NCBI RefSeq assembly: GCF_009937955.1
Contig: NZ_AP018439.1
Span: 3,410,001-3,474,000 of the forward strand
DNA from: Undibacterium sp. KW1
GTDB lineage: Bacteria; Pseudomonadota; Gammaproteobacteria; Burkholderiales; Burkholderiaceae_D
Direction of reading: 5' to 3'
Length of the DNA stretch: 64,000 nt
The position numbers and the translations under genes are program-made. This document shows, piece after piece, positions 55,779 to 64,000 of this stretch (position 1 is the first letter of the stretch; every line of letters starts with the position of its first letter). The notes below the pieces were generated by a model. That model had not been told where the DNA came from and did not search any database. It saw only the letters and a list, made by a program, of their open reading frames with translations.

Positions 55779-56561
55779 TCAATCCTTGCGCAGCTTTTCT
55801 ACCGCCTTCAATTCCGTTGCACGGTCAACTGTCTGATTGGTATTGGCAAACATGCTGTTGGCGGGCAGTTTGATTTCTATGTCTGATACCGCCCCAACCT
55901 TGATCGAGCCCTCGCTGAGGCTGAGTGCCAGCACATGGCCACCTGCCTTGCGGTCATCCGAAAGATAATGCCAGTGATAACCCGGCACATTAAAGCCCTT
56001 GGCAAAACCGGGGCTGCGGAATGCAACCAGGGTGCCCCTGGTATTGCTGAAGTTAAACAGTGTTTGTGTCTTGGTCACTTCTGCCAACGGTTTATAAGGC
56101 TTGTCCTGCGGCGAGATGGCACGTGTAGTCAACTGCTTGAATTCGCCATCTACCCTGATCAAAAAAAAAAGATTTTTATTGACCAGTCGTTCATCTAGCA
56201 TGTCTTCCAGCTCCTTCATGCTGGTTTCTTTGCTGACTTCATAGCGATTGTCTGCCTTGAAGCTAGTCACCACGGCAAAGGGCGTCAATTGTCCGCCACT
56301 GGCTTTAACCACAGTCCCATCTGCCTTGAACTGGAACACGTCGCCATCAAGCACAATCATTTCACCATCAACGCGGTTGAAGGTGCCGATACCAAAATCG
56401 CCTTTCCGTTTAAGTTCATCAACCGTCAGCTCACCTTCATAGGCACCTGCGAGCAGTGCATCTATCGTGGCGTAATGAAATACTGTCGCCTGTTTTGGTA
56501 CCTGAGCACAAGCCGACAGGGTAGCGACGAAAAACAGGACTGCCAGTTTTTGAATTTTCAT
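55779..56561 (-). CDS. budA: Acetolactate decarboxylase, predicted lipoprotein
   Basis: 260 residues. Converts alpha-acetolactate to acetoin. Family signatures GIGTFNRVDGEMIVLDGDVFQ (part, about 57-77) and the zinc site YHWHYLSDDRKAGGH (about 194-208; His-x-His plus GGH). The N-terminus has a lipobox (LSAC, Cys 18), so the enzyme should be membrane-anchored outside the cytoplasm, unlike the cytosolic BudA of Klebsiella but like secreted forms in some Bacillus-group species. No budB, budC or regulator nearby. Confidence 0.88.
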   Translation of the reverse strand: MKIQKLAVLFFVATLSACAQVPKQATVFHYATIDALLAGAYEGELTVDELKRKGDFGIGTFNRVDGEMIVLDGDVFQFKADGTVVKASGGQLTPFAVVTSFKADNRYEVSKETSMKELEDMLDERLVNKNLFFLIRVDGEFKQLTTRAISPQDKPYKPLAEVTKTQTLFNFSNTRGTLVAFRSPGFAKGFNVPGYHWHYLSDDRKAGGHVLALSLSEGSIKVGAVSDIEIKLPANSMFANTNQTVDRATELKAVEKLRKD

Positions 56562-56634
56562 GATTCTCTATGCATTTATGTTGATGAGGGGGATGTAGTA
56601 AAAGGCATATTGCCACTGATTACTTATCAATTGC

Positions 56635-57423
56635 TTACTCCGGTGCTTCTGGTCTTGCTCTGGCCCTGGCGATCAGTAAAGCGGCAATCGTCAGCAACAT
56701 GGCAAAACAGGTCGTTGCACATAAGGCAAAGCGAAACAAAAATGCCTCTTTGGCTGCACTGGCGCTCTTAGCACCAGATATGGCAAACGCCATTGGCAAT
56801 GCGAGCAATAACGCAGTCAGGGCAGTGCTGGCAATTAAAATATACCGCCACTGATCACTCTCCCTTGGCTCGAGTATGACGATGTGCGGAAGTTTTCTCA
56901 GCCATTGCCAGTAACAATAAGCCAGTCCACCTACACCAATCAAGGTACTCAGATGCTGTAACAGATGGAAGACACGGGTATGAAAACCGGCTATCTCTAC
57001 TGGCTCACGCAAGACATCAAAATAGGCGACCGCAAAGCCACTGGCATGGGTAAATGCATCCCAGACTATGTGTGTCATGGCCCCCAGCAGCAAAGACAAG
57101 GATATCCAGATCATCTGCGAAACACTCAGTCCCAGAGATTCAGACAGATGCGCCTGCAACGCCTGTCTTTGTATCTGCGGCAGCAAATAAATAAAATGTG
57201 TTTGCATCAAGCGCAAGAAGATGAATATCACCCAACCCAAAGGCAGGCACACCAGCACCAAGCCCGGCCACTGGTGCGCCAGTGTCGCCAGGTCAAAGGC
57301 AAACACATAGTAGCCAAGATCAGGCGCAATACTGCCAATAACCAGAGCCATCAAATTGAAACGCTGTGGCACCAGGCAGCGCAAGGGCAATATGGCGAGT
57401 GGATGGGCAAAGGTCCAGGGCAT
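56635..57423 (-). CDS. DUF4184 integral membrane protein
   Basis: 262 residues, about six spans. Begins MPWTFAHPLAILPLRCL and has VIGSIAPDLGYYVFAF and LLGAMTHIVWDAFTHASG, the His/Asp signatures of DUF4184, related to membrane metal-dependent hydrolases (YdjM-like). Activity unknown. Confidence 0.86.
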   Translation of the reverse strand: MPWTFAHPLAILPLRCLVPQRFNLMALVIGSIAPDLGYYVFAFDLATLAHQWPGLVLVCLPLGWVIFIFLRLMQTHFIYLLPQIQRQALQAHLSESLGLSVSQMIWISLSLLLGAMTHIVWDAFTHASGFAVAYFDVLREPVEIAGFHTRVFHLLQHLSTLIGVGGLAYCYWQWLRKLPHIVILEPRESDQWRYILIASTALTALLLALPMAFAISGAKSASAAKEAFLFRFALCATTCFAMLLTIAALLIARARARPEAPE

Positions 57424-57468
57424 GTTCAGGTAAAGTAAGTTCAGGTCATCCGTTAGTACGTTTTACAA

Positions 57469-58206
57469 TTAAGCAGGATTCTTCTTGCAGGGCAAATCAA
57501 AATCAACATGATAATGCTCATCATGCCTGATCCAGGCTTTTCCCCTCATGAATTTCAGGTGTTTTTGCAGATAAGGCCCACGCTTTGTGGCAAACAATTT
57601 TGCCTGGTAGGGCGGGTCAATGATCACCAGGGCTAGCCCCCTGCTCTTGGCTTTTGCCGCCAGATCAAGCTGGTATAAATGCTCAGCCAGGGCGGCAAAG
57701 TCGATGCGGTAGTCACCAAAACGTCCTTGTGCATCGAAATCGATATCGTAGCCATAGTTATTACTCATATTCCGAGGTAAAGGCCGGGAAATACCTTGAG
57801 CATCTAGCACGGGCATCATGAAATCGACAGACAGACCATTTTTATGCGTGCGGTGAGGCCGCATGCGCCCACCTGTTTTCCAGCCGGTTTCACCATAGAC
57901 AAAAACTTTGTCTATGGCAGTTTGCTCGAGTTCTTGATAGGCCAGGGAAATAATTTCTGCAACAGTGGAATGTACATACGTGCGCCCCAGACTGACGCCA
58001 AGGGCACTATACGCAGAAAAATTATTACCTTTTTCTGGCAAACTGATGCCAGCTTCCAGCCTGCCATTGGCGACTGTTCCATAGCAGGTACTTGCTTTGG
58101 CCTGCGCTTTTTCTTGTGCTTTTGCCAGCCCTGATGCAAGCCCTGCACAAGACCATGCCAGTACCAGGCCTAACAGCCGAAGACGGAGATGGGCGATGGA
58201 TTCCAC
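57469..58206 (-). CDS. MepA-like murein endopeptidase (LAS family)
   Basis: 245 residues, signal peptide about 1-30. Zinc motifs THKNGLSVDFM (His and Asp ligands, about 120-130) and HDEHYHVDF (about 229-237) match the penicillin-insensitive murein endopeptidase/M74 pattern, cutting the D-Ala-mDAP crosslink of peptidoglycan. GTG start; no in-frame ATG fits better. Lies 14 bases downstream of an exported protein gene on the same strand. Confidence 0.85.
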   Translation of the reverse strand: MESIAHLRLRLLGLVLAWSCAGLASGLAKAQEKAQAKASTCYGTVANGRLEAGISLPEKGNNFSAYSALGVSLGRTYVHSTVAEIISLAYQELEQTAIDKVFVYGETGWKTGGRMRPHRTHKNGLSVDFMMPVLDAQGISRPLPRNMSNNYGYDIDFDAQGRFGDYRIDFAALAEHLYQLDLAAKAKSRGLALVIIDPPYQAKLFATKRGPYLQKHLKFMRGKAWIRHDEHYHVDFDLPCKKNPA

Positions 58207-58220
58207 CTTGACGCAGATAC

Positions 58221-59147
58221 TTATTTTGGCTCAGTCGTTTGCGCAGGTGGCGTAGTGCTCACTGCAGGGGCTGGAACATTCACTACCGGCATTGCATTTC
58301 TCCAGTTTTCTGGCGTGCACATTTCCCATTTTGCATTGGTCACATAAAACAATGCTGCCTGCTTGTGGGACAGAACATGGAAGGATGGCTGCTGTATCGC
58401 CTTCACCGTACCATCAGCAATAAAATACTCAATGGAAAACCGTGGATAAGCCATGACCAGGCCACCGACTGCAAATGAAACATCTTCAGGCTTGATGATC
58501 TCTGCTACTTTGCCTTCACTGGTGCCGGTGGTGACTTCCATCAGGCGCAGCCTGGTTTTTTCAAACAATTCACGCTCAGCCATGGATTCGCGCGCATTAT
58601 TGAGTTTGCGCAAAATACCCAGTGGATTGGTACCGATATCCACCAGCGAGCCAATTTGTGACAGGGAAGGATTATTGACGACTTCAACAATACTGCGCCA
58701 GCTCGACTTGCCAGAGAATTGCAAAGTGATTGCGGAGGTCGGCTGGCTGGCGGCAAGCAAACCCTCTATCCAGGCATTGGCGTCTTTAGCCCAATGGTAT
58801 TTGGTGGCGGAAGCATAGCCACGGCAGCTATAGAAAGCCAGTGCATCCTGTTTGGAAACCGCACCCGTGAGTTTGTTTTCAACAAACACCAGTCCACCGA
58901 CATCACCATCTGTCATGGCAACATAGGCAATATTGCGCCCCTGGGCATCTTTCATCTCAAAGCGTTCCATGGCCGACTCTTGCGGCACCGTTGTAATCAC
59001 ATAGCGTGCATCGGATTTTTGATCCACCGCCAGGCTCTTGATAGGCCCCGCAGGTTTAGTGGGTTGATCTACATTATTGGCGGCAAGCGCAGGATAGGTG
59101 ATGCCGAGAGCGAGTGCTGGCAGCAGGGTGACAATTCTGGATCGCAT
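58221..59147 (-). CDS. Exported protein of unknown function
   Basis: 308 residues, signal peptide about 1-22 (ending ALAA). No family recognised. Mixed alpha/beta with a single pair of Cys (YSCRGY and WEMCTP) and a Pro/Thr-rich tail (about 290-308). In an apparent operon with the MepA-like gene 14 bases downstream, suggesting a cell-envelope role. Confidence 0.75.
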   Translation of the reverse strand: MRSRIVTLLPALALGITYPALAANNVDQPTKPAGPIKSLAVDQKSDARYVITTVPQESAMERFEMKDAQGRNIAYVAMTDGDVGGLVFVENKLTGAVSKQDALAFYSCRGYASATKYHWAKDANAWIEGLLAASQPTSAITLQFSGKSSWRSIVEVVNNPSLSQIGSLVDIGTNPLGILRKLNNARESMAERELFEKTRLRLMEVTTGTSEGKVAEIIKPEDVSFAVGGLVMAYPRFSIEYFIADGTVKAIQQPSFHVLSHKQAALFYVTNAKWEMCTPENWRNAMPVVNVPAPAVSTTPPAQTTEPK

Positions 59148-59629
59148 ATGATGAAAAAGATTTATAAAGAAGCAATCTTAACTGAAATTGCTGATCTATA
59201 GCACTTTTCCTGGGCAGGTGGATGGGGTTATTGATGCATGTCGGCAGTATGGTAACGATTACAGTCAACGCCAAAAGGCTGCTGTCATGCTCCACTTCGT
59301 GGTGGTGTCACTTCCAGTGCGACAAGTGGTAGCAACAGGGGCGTCGGATAACACCATGTCTGCCATTACCGGGCCAGAAAAATTCCAGCCTTTTCACTGA
59401 CCTCACTACATCAGCGTTCACACCAGTGCTCGAGACACCACCACACGCCGCCAACATAACTGAAAAAAACGGGGCGCCAGGCTGCTTGCAGATTTCAAGC
59501 TATCTGCGAATGATGTCCACTAAATGTCCATTAAATGTTCATTAACAATAAACACAAGTGTAAAAGCGGATGAAGTGCAAGAATGTTTAAAAATGTATGT
59601 GAATTGTCATCAAATTGTAATTTGCCACA
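59148..59629. other. 482-base intergenic region
   Basis: Contains the upstream region of the exported protein gene, three 11-bp repeats (listed separately), and the downstream flank of the cytochrome gene. No convincing ORF or RNA gene seen. Confidence 0.6.
59513..59545. repeat. Three tandem 11-bp repeats
   Basis: ATGTCCACTAA, ATGTCCATTAA, ATGTTCATTAA without gaps. 11-bp phasing is typical of PhoB/OmpR-family sites, but the sequence is not a Pho box. Confidence 0.7.
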
Positions 59630-60952
59630 CTATTCCATCGCAGCAGTACGGTAGCGATTGACCTCTGCCGGGGTCACCGGCTCTGCCTTATTACCCCAGG
59701 CATTGCGCACATAGCTAAGTACCAGGGCGACTTCGCTATCGCTGAGGGTATGGGCAAAAGGCGGCATGCCATAAGGACGCGGATTATCTTTGGTCACAGG
59801 TGGGAAGCCGCCAGACAAGACCATGCGCACCGGATTCGACAAGGCATGGCTGAGCAAGCCGGGGTTAGACCTCAGTGCTGGATAAATATTGGTCACCCCT
59901 TCGCCCTGGGCACCGTGGCAATCCATGCAATGGGTTTTATAGAGCGCGCCGCCCTGCTTCATGACTGCATCCATGCGCTCCGCACTCAGCTCAGAACCTG
60001 CCATGAACTTGTCCAGCATATCCTTCTCAGCCACCTGCACGGTAGGAATGGCCTGCAGATAACTGACCATAGATTTGATATCGGTGTCTGACAGATACTG
60101 GGTGCTACCCGCCACCACTTCAGCCATGGGGCCAGAAACGGCAGTGTGCTGATTGACACCGGATTTCAACAAGGCGATCAATTCTTGCGGAGACCATTTG
60201 GCCAGATTGACTTCTTTACTATTGGTCAGTGCAGGCGCATACCAACTGCTCAATTCGCCACCGGACAAATCTTTGACACCAGCATTTGCCCCCAGGCTGT
60301 TGCGGCTGCTATGGCAGGCACTGCAATGCCCCAATCCATTGACCAGGTAAGCACCGCGGTTCCACTCAACAGACTTGCTCTTGTCTTCCTGATAGCTGGC
60401 TGGCCTGAAATACGCAGCACGCCAGAAGGCCAGCAAAGCACGTTGATCATAAGGGAAGCGCAGTTCATGTGCCTGATTCTGTTTTTCCACCTTGGGCAAG
60501 GACATCAGATAGGCATACATGGCATCAGCATCTGCGCGTGAAACCTGGGTGTAATTGGTATAGGGGAAGGATGGATATAACAGGCTGCCATTCCTGGATT
60601 TGCCATTGTGCAGGGCTTGCCAGAAATCGTTTGCGGTCCAGCTGCCTATGCCGGTCTTTACATCCGGCGTGATATTCGGTGTCCTGAAGTTGCCAAAATC
60701 AGTTTGCAACAAGCGTCCACCAGCAAAGGCGGCTTCACCACGTACCGTATGGCAGCCCATACAATTACCGGCTTTGACCAGATATTCACCTCTGAGCAGT
60801 TGATCTGCCGTATTTGTTATGTCAGCAGCCGTGTTTGCAGCACCTTTGTCATCGACCAGATAATAGCCAAAGCCCGCTACCGCAACAATGCAGACCAGCA
60901 AGAACAGCAGGACGGACATGAGAATTTTTTTCATGATTTTTATGGAGATCAT
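59630..60952 (-). CDS. Membrane-anchored triheme cytochrome c
   Basis: 440 residues. N-terminal membrane anchor (about 8-30), then three heme motifs: CMGCH (about 63), CSACH (about 206), CMDCH (about 339). Architecture matches the cytochrome subunit of membrane alcohol/sugar dehydrogenases (AdhB-like), but no dehydrogenase gene is adjacent. Start is ATG 60952, overlapping the stop of the upstream diheme cytochrome by four bases (ATGA); ATG 60934 is a later option. Delivers electrons to the respiratory chain from an unknown donor. Confidence 0.88.
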   Translation of the reverse strand: MISIKIMKKILMSVLLFLLVCIVAVAGFGYYLVDDKGAANTAADITNTADQLLRGEYLVKAGNCMGCHTVRGEAAFAGGRLLQTDFGNFRTPNITPDVKTGIGSWTANDFWQALHNGKSRNGSLLYPSFPYTNYTQVSRADADAMYAYLMSLPKVEKQNQAHELRFPYDQRALLAFWRAAYFRPASYQEDKSKSVEWNRGAYLVNGLGHCSACHSSRNSLGANAGVKDLSGGELSSWYAPALTNSKEVNLAKWSPQELIALLKSGVNQHTAVSGPMAEVVAGSTQYLSDTDIKSMVSYLQAIPTVQVAEKDMLDKFMAGSELSAERMDAVMKQGGALYKTHCMDCHGAQGEGVTNIYPALRSNPGLLSHALSNPVRMVLSGGFPPVTKDNPRPYGMPPFAHTLSDSEVALVLSYVRNAWGNKAEPVTPAEVNRYRTAAME

Positions 60953-61686
60953 TGAGACAGGCTGCCGCATTTCATCGACAATTGTCCGTATTCTGTCGGT
61001 TTCAGTATGGGAGCGATGCTATCGCCAGGCACAGTCTGTGCTGCCAGCCAGCTTGATACCGCTGCAATATCCTCAGGCTTGAGTTTGCTGGCCACTTGTT
61101 GCATGCAGTCTGGCGCAAGTGCCTTGCGACTACCGGTTTGCCATGCGCCCAGTTGTGCAATCAGATAATCACGCGGCAAGCCAACCAGGCCGGGCATAAA
61201 AGGTGCCAGACCTGTCATGCTCTTGCCATGGCAAGAAACACAGGCCGGTAAATTGCGGGCTTTGTCTCCCTGCATGACAAGCTGCCTGCCCTGCTCCAGC
61301 AGAACGGCATTTGCATCACTGGCCTGTGGTGCGGCATACGGCGGATGCTGGCTGGCAAAATAGTCAGCGATTTCTTTGAGGTAGGCGTCAGACATATGGG
61401 CCACCATATAGCGCATGGCGGGATAGGCACGCTTGCCTTCCCTGAAATTCAATAACTGGTTATACAGATAACCCGCTGGCTTGCCAGCGATACGCGGATA
61501 AAAGCCATCAGTAGCTGCCCTGCCCTCAGCACCATGACAGGAGGTACAAGCCTTCAGTCTCTGTTCAAGAGTGTCAGGCACCTTCAAAGTTGACTGGGCA
61601 GGCTGAGCAGTTTGTGCCGCAGCGATTAGCGGCAAGCCCAGCCACATGCATAACAGGCTGGCTTTCAGGCGAAAAGTAAAATGCAT
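60949..61686 (-). CDS. Diheme cytochrome c4-like protein
   Basis: 245 residues, signal peptide about 1-24, heme motifs CTSCH (47-51) and CVSCH (about 149), each within a c4-type lobe; distal Met candidates in MRYM and the later MPGL. Periplasmic electron carrier. First gene of a two-cytochrome operon, coupled to the triheme protein through ATGA. Confidence 0.88.
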   Translation of the reverse strand: MHFTFRLKASLLCMWLGLPLIAAAQTAQPAQSTLKVPDTLEQRLKACTSCHGAEGRAATDGFYPRIAGKPAGYLYNQLLNFREGKRAYPAMRYMVAHMSDAYLKEIADYFASQHPPYAAPQASDANAVLLEQGRQLVMQGDKARNLPACVSCHGKSMTGLAPFMPGLVGLPRDYLIAQLGAWQTGSRKALAPDCMQQVASKLKPEDIAAVSSWLAAQTVPGDSIAPILKPTEYGQLSMKCGSLSQ

Positions 61687-61927
61687 GGCGATAAAAACAA
61701 ATCATGGCACAAAGACGCTAGCTTAACATTTTGTCCAACTTCTTTAAGAGCAAACGTAAGAACATATGATCTGCATCAAACATTGCCAAGCTATTCACTA
61801 CTTGAACCCTCAAGCAAAAATGCCGTAAAAAGGTGCAAAGCCTGCAGATATCAGGCCATTGGACACTTGCCAGCTTACCGGCGCGGGCGAGGTATAAATT
61901 TTTCTGCAAAAGAAAGCAAAGTCTTGC

Positions 61928-61956
61928 TTGTCAAGAATGCCTAAGCCGAGGATAAT
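61928..61956 (+). promoter_or_regulatory. Sigma70 promoter upstream of rpoD
   Basis: TTGTCA (61928-61933), 17 bases, GATAAT (61951-61956). Transcription would start near 61963. Confidence 0.6.
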
Positions 61957-61962
61957 TCTGCC

Positions 61963-62030
61963 CTTTCGTCTCTTTTGAGGCCCAGATTCAGCAAGATGAC
62001 CTGGCCCGCTTTTACCAGCGGGCTTTTTTA
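61963..62030 (+). ncRNA. Candidate small RNA or rpoD leader ending in a terminator
   Basis: From the predicted start to a perfect terminator stem GCCCGCT (62004-62010) / AGCGGGC (62017-62023) with seven downstream bases mostly T. About 68 bases, no ORF. Could be an independent sRNA or an attenuated rpoD leader; the exact ends are inferred. Confidence 0.45.
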
Positions 62031-62143
62031 TCCGCGCCACGCCTGCCGTTGATCCCGTAGATGATGATCGCCAGCAGCTTTTTCGCCCTTGCTATTGCCT
62101 AACACCATTGACAAGCATTTGTTGTCGTATTCGAATTTGTTAC

Positions 62144-64000
62144 ATGAAAAACAGCTTAACTGACTCAAACACTTCTCCTACAACAAAAACAGGCTCAACG
62201 CTGACATTAGGTAAAAAACCGCAACTGCAACTGAACCGTCAGCCGCTGAGCGTAGCGCGCACGGCCACGGTACAGACTGTGCAAGTGGTGGTTCCCGTAT
62301 CGAACCCTGCTGATTCGGTAGAGGAAACACCGACACTGGTATCGACACCGGTAACAGTAATTACCAAACGCCGCTCCAGATTACAGACCGCGATGGCTGA
62401 CGGCAGTAGTGCGCCTGAAGAGACGGTCGGCATGTCCACAGAGACGCAAGCAGCGGCAGTTGAAGGCAGCGAGAACAGCAGCACGGAACTGTCGGCAGCG
62501 ACAGTTGATACCCATATCGAGACCGCTTCCAGCGATATCGCTGAAAGCACCGGCAAGGCAGAGGGTGCCGGAAATACTGCTGGCAATGTGGCCGATGCTG
62601 AGGCGGCAAAGCCGCGTGTCGTCGTCATACGAAAAAGCGGCCCAAAACTGGCAAAGAAATTATTGCTGGCTGACCAGCCGGCAACACCCACTCCTGCCAT
62701 CATCAAGCGTGAGGCACGCATAGGCTCGGGCAAGCTGGCACCACCCGCACCCGTTGTGACCATGAAGCCGGTGGCGGCGGCCTTGGCACCGGCCACTGCA
62801 CCCACTGTGATGGCTACTGCCCCTGCGGCTGCAGCAAGCAGCGTTACCAGCATCAAGGATATAGATACTTCAGCTTATATCTTGCCAGCCATGCGCGAGC
62901 CAGCCAAGCGTGGCCGCAAGTCTTCTGAATTTCAATTCGAGAATGATGAAATCCTGGCATTGAACGCAGCAGAATCAGCAGAGATGAAGCGTGCCGCACG
63001 TGTCAAGGCAAAGAAACCTGGTGCGGGCAATGCCGCCAGTCAGGAAGCACAACTGGAACAATACCGCAAGCAACTGACCAAGTTGATCAACCTGGGCAAG
63101 GACCGCAGTTACCTGACCCATGCCGAGATCAATGATCACCTGCCTGACGACGTTGCCGATGCTGAAATGATACAAGGCGTTATCAGCACCCTCAACGACA
63201 TGGGTATTGCCGTCTATGACGCCGCACCTGATGCTGCGATGATGCTGCTGACCGATAACGTCGCCAACAATGTCACTGAAGATGAAGCAGAAGCCGCAGC
63301 AGCTGCCGCACTGGCCACTGTGGATTCAGATTTTGGCCGCACCACTGACCCGGTACGCATGTATATGCGTGAAATGGGCGGCGTGGAATTGCTGACACGT
63401 TCAGGCGAAATCGAAATCGCCAAGCGCATAGAAGATGGCTTGAAAGACATGGTGCAGGCGATTTCTGCCTGCCCTGGCACGATACAGGAAATCCTGGCGA
63501 TTGCCGACAAAATCTCCAACGATGAAATCCGCGTGGACGACATCATCGATGGCTTGCTGGACCCGGACGCATCTGACGCACCCGCCATAGAACTCAGCGA
63601 CAACGATGATCTGGATGATCTGGATGATGACGATGACGCGGTGGCAGAAAACGCCAGCGGCATCAGCGACGAACAATTGCAGCAAATGAAGACTGTGGTA
63701 CTGCAAAAATTTGCTGTAGTCGGCATGCGCTTTGAGCAAATGCAGGCGGCCCGCGCGACGGATGGTTATAAATCACCGGCTTACCAGCAGGCACAGCTTG
63801 CCATCACACGCGAGTTGCAAGGCATGCGCTTCAGTGTCAAGACCGCAGAAAAACTGTGCGATTCTTTGCGCAAGCAAATGAAGACTTTGCGCCAGACTGA
63901 AAAACAGATGCTGGAACTGATGGTCAATAAATGCGGCATGCCACGTGCTTATTTTGTTGAACATTTCCGCCAGAATGCGACCAATTCAGAATGGCTGAAC
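62144..64000 (+). CDS. rpoD: RNA polymerase sigma factor RpoD (sigma70), 3' end beyond window
   Basis: 619 codons open to the window edge. About 300 N-terminal residues are low-complexity Ala/Thr/Pro/Lys-rich, then region 1.1 (LTKLINLGKDRSYLTHAEIN in part, about 311), region 1.2 (DPVRMYMREMGGVELLTRSGE in part, about 401) and the non-conserved region with an acidic run (about 485-497). Regions 2-4 lie outside. ATG at 62144 (MKNSLTDSN); no strong ribosome site. Housekeeping sigma factor. Confidence 0.93.
   Translation, partial: MKNSLTDSNTSPTTKTGSTLTLGKKPQLQLNRQPLSVARTATVQTVQVVVPVSNPADSVEETPTLVSTPVTVITKRRSRLQTAMADGSSAPEETVGMSTETQAAAVEGSENSSTELSAATVDTHIETASSDIAESTGKAEGAGNTAGNVADAEAAKPRVVVIRKSGPKLAKKLLLADQPATPTPAIIKREARIGSGKLAPPAPVVTMKPVAAALAPATAPTVMATAPAAAASSVTSIKDIDTSAYILPAMREPAKRGRKSSEFQFENDEILALNAAESAEMKRAARVKAKKPGAGNAASQEAQLEQYRKQLTKLINLGKDRSYLTHAEINDHLPDDVADAEMIQGVISTLNDMGIAVYDAAPDAAMMLLTDNVANNVTEDEAEAAAAAALATVDSDFGRTTDPVRMYMREMGGVELLTRSGEIEIAKRIEDGLKDMVQAISACPGTIQEILAIADKISNDEIRVDDIIDGLLDPDASDAPAIELSDNDDLDDLDDDDDAVAENASGISDEQLQQMKTVVLQKFAVVGMRFEQMQAARATDGYKSPAYQQAQLAITRELQGMRFSVKTAEKLCDSLRKQMKTLRQTEKQMLELMVNKCGMPRAYFVEHFRQNATNSEWLN

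Larger units (their letters stand above)
61687..62143. other. 457-base region between cytochrome operon and rpoD
   Basis: Holds the divergent upstream regions of the cytochrome operon (-) and rpoD (+), plus a promoter-terminator pair on + (listed separately). No ORF with coding character. Confidence 0.6.

Overview
This 64 kb window looks like chromosomal DNA of a Gram-negative betaproteobacterium, most likely Burkholderiales and close to Oxalobacteraceae. This rests on gene content and protein style (arginine-type EF-P, the pst/pho/ppk cluster, DUF1501/DUF1800 pair, and an RpoD with a long Ala/Pro/Lys-rich N-terminus), and on a moderate GC content estimated by eye. The genus is not determined. 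I see no CRISPR array, transposase or complete prophage.

Layout. 1-6.4 kb: 3' part of efp, a membrane-bound spermidine-synthase-like protein, and the metN-metI-metQ methionine importer. 6.4-14.8 kb: exported DUF1501/DUF1800 proteins, two ABC solute-binding proteins (peptide type and sulfate type), a periplasmic thioredoxin-fold protein and a DUF1801 protein. 15-20.6 kb: translation and cofactor genes (tRNA-Ala and two tRNA-Glu behind gltX, an RluA-type pseudouridine synthase, two tRNA-Pro, ribD, and an apbC/mrp Fe-S carrier). 20.6-27 kb: an accessory stretch with a cupredoxin, an orphan contractile-tail sheath gene broken by an exact 257-bp tandem duplication, DUF924, and a GbsR/MarR-type regulator next to a DCC/SDR-DoxX/DUF2269 operon. 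The same inverted-repeat operator lies upstream of the regulator and of the operon. 27-34.9 kb: gudD and a secreted family 2 glycosidase behind a LacI-type operator, an M50 protease, DUF2167 and an M29-like peptidase. 35-41.2 kb: metG, a GNAT protein, an M24 aminopeptidase and a serine beta-lactamase-like protein.

41.4-55.8 kb is a phosphate-starvation region. On the minus strand lies pstS-pstC-pstA-pstB-phoU-phoB-phoR, punctuated by three perfect intercistronic stem-loops. Divergent from it is ppk-sixA, and each direction has its own Pho box. About 5 kb further on, an operon for an OlsB-type N-acyltransferase and a PlcP-type metallophosphoesterase is preceded by three Pho half-sites at exact 11-bp spacing. 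A second, solitary PstS gene follows. I read this as a phosphate-saving module: PhoB would raise phosphate uptake and polyphosphate metabolism, and would also switch membrane lipids, with PlcP removing phospholipid headgroups and OlsB making phosphorus-free acyl-amino-acid lipids. This is the most interesting system in the window.

55.8-64 kb: a lipoprotein-type acetolactate decarboxylase, a DUF4184 membrane protein, a MepA-like peptidoglycan hydrolase, an unknown exported protein, two translationally coupled cytochromes c, a possible small RNA, and the 5' part of rpoD, which runs off the end.
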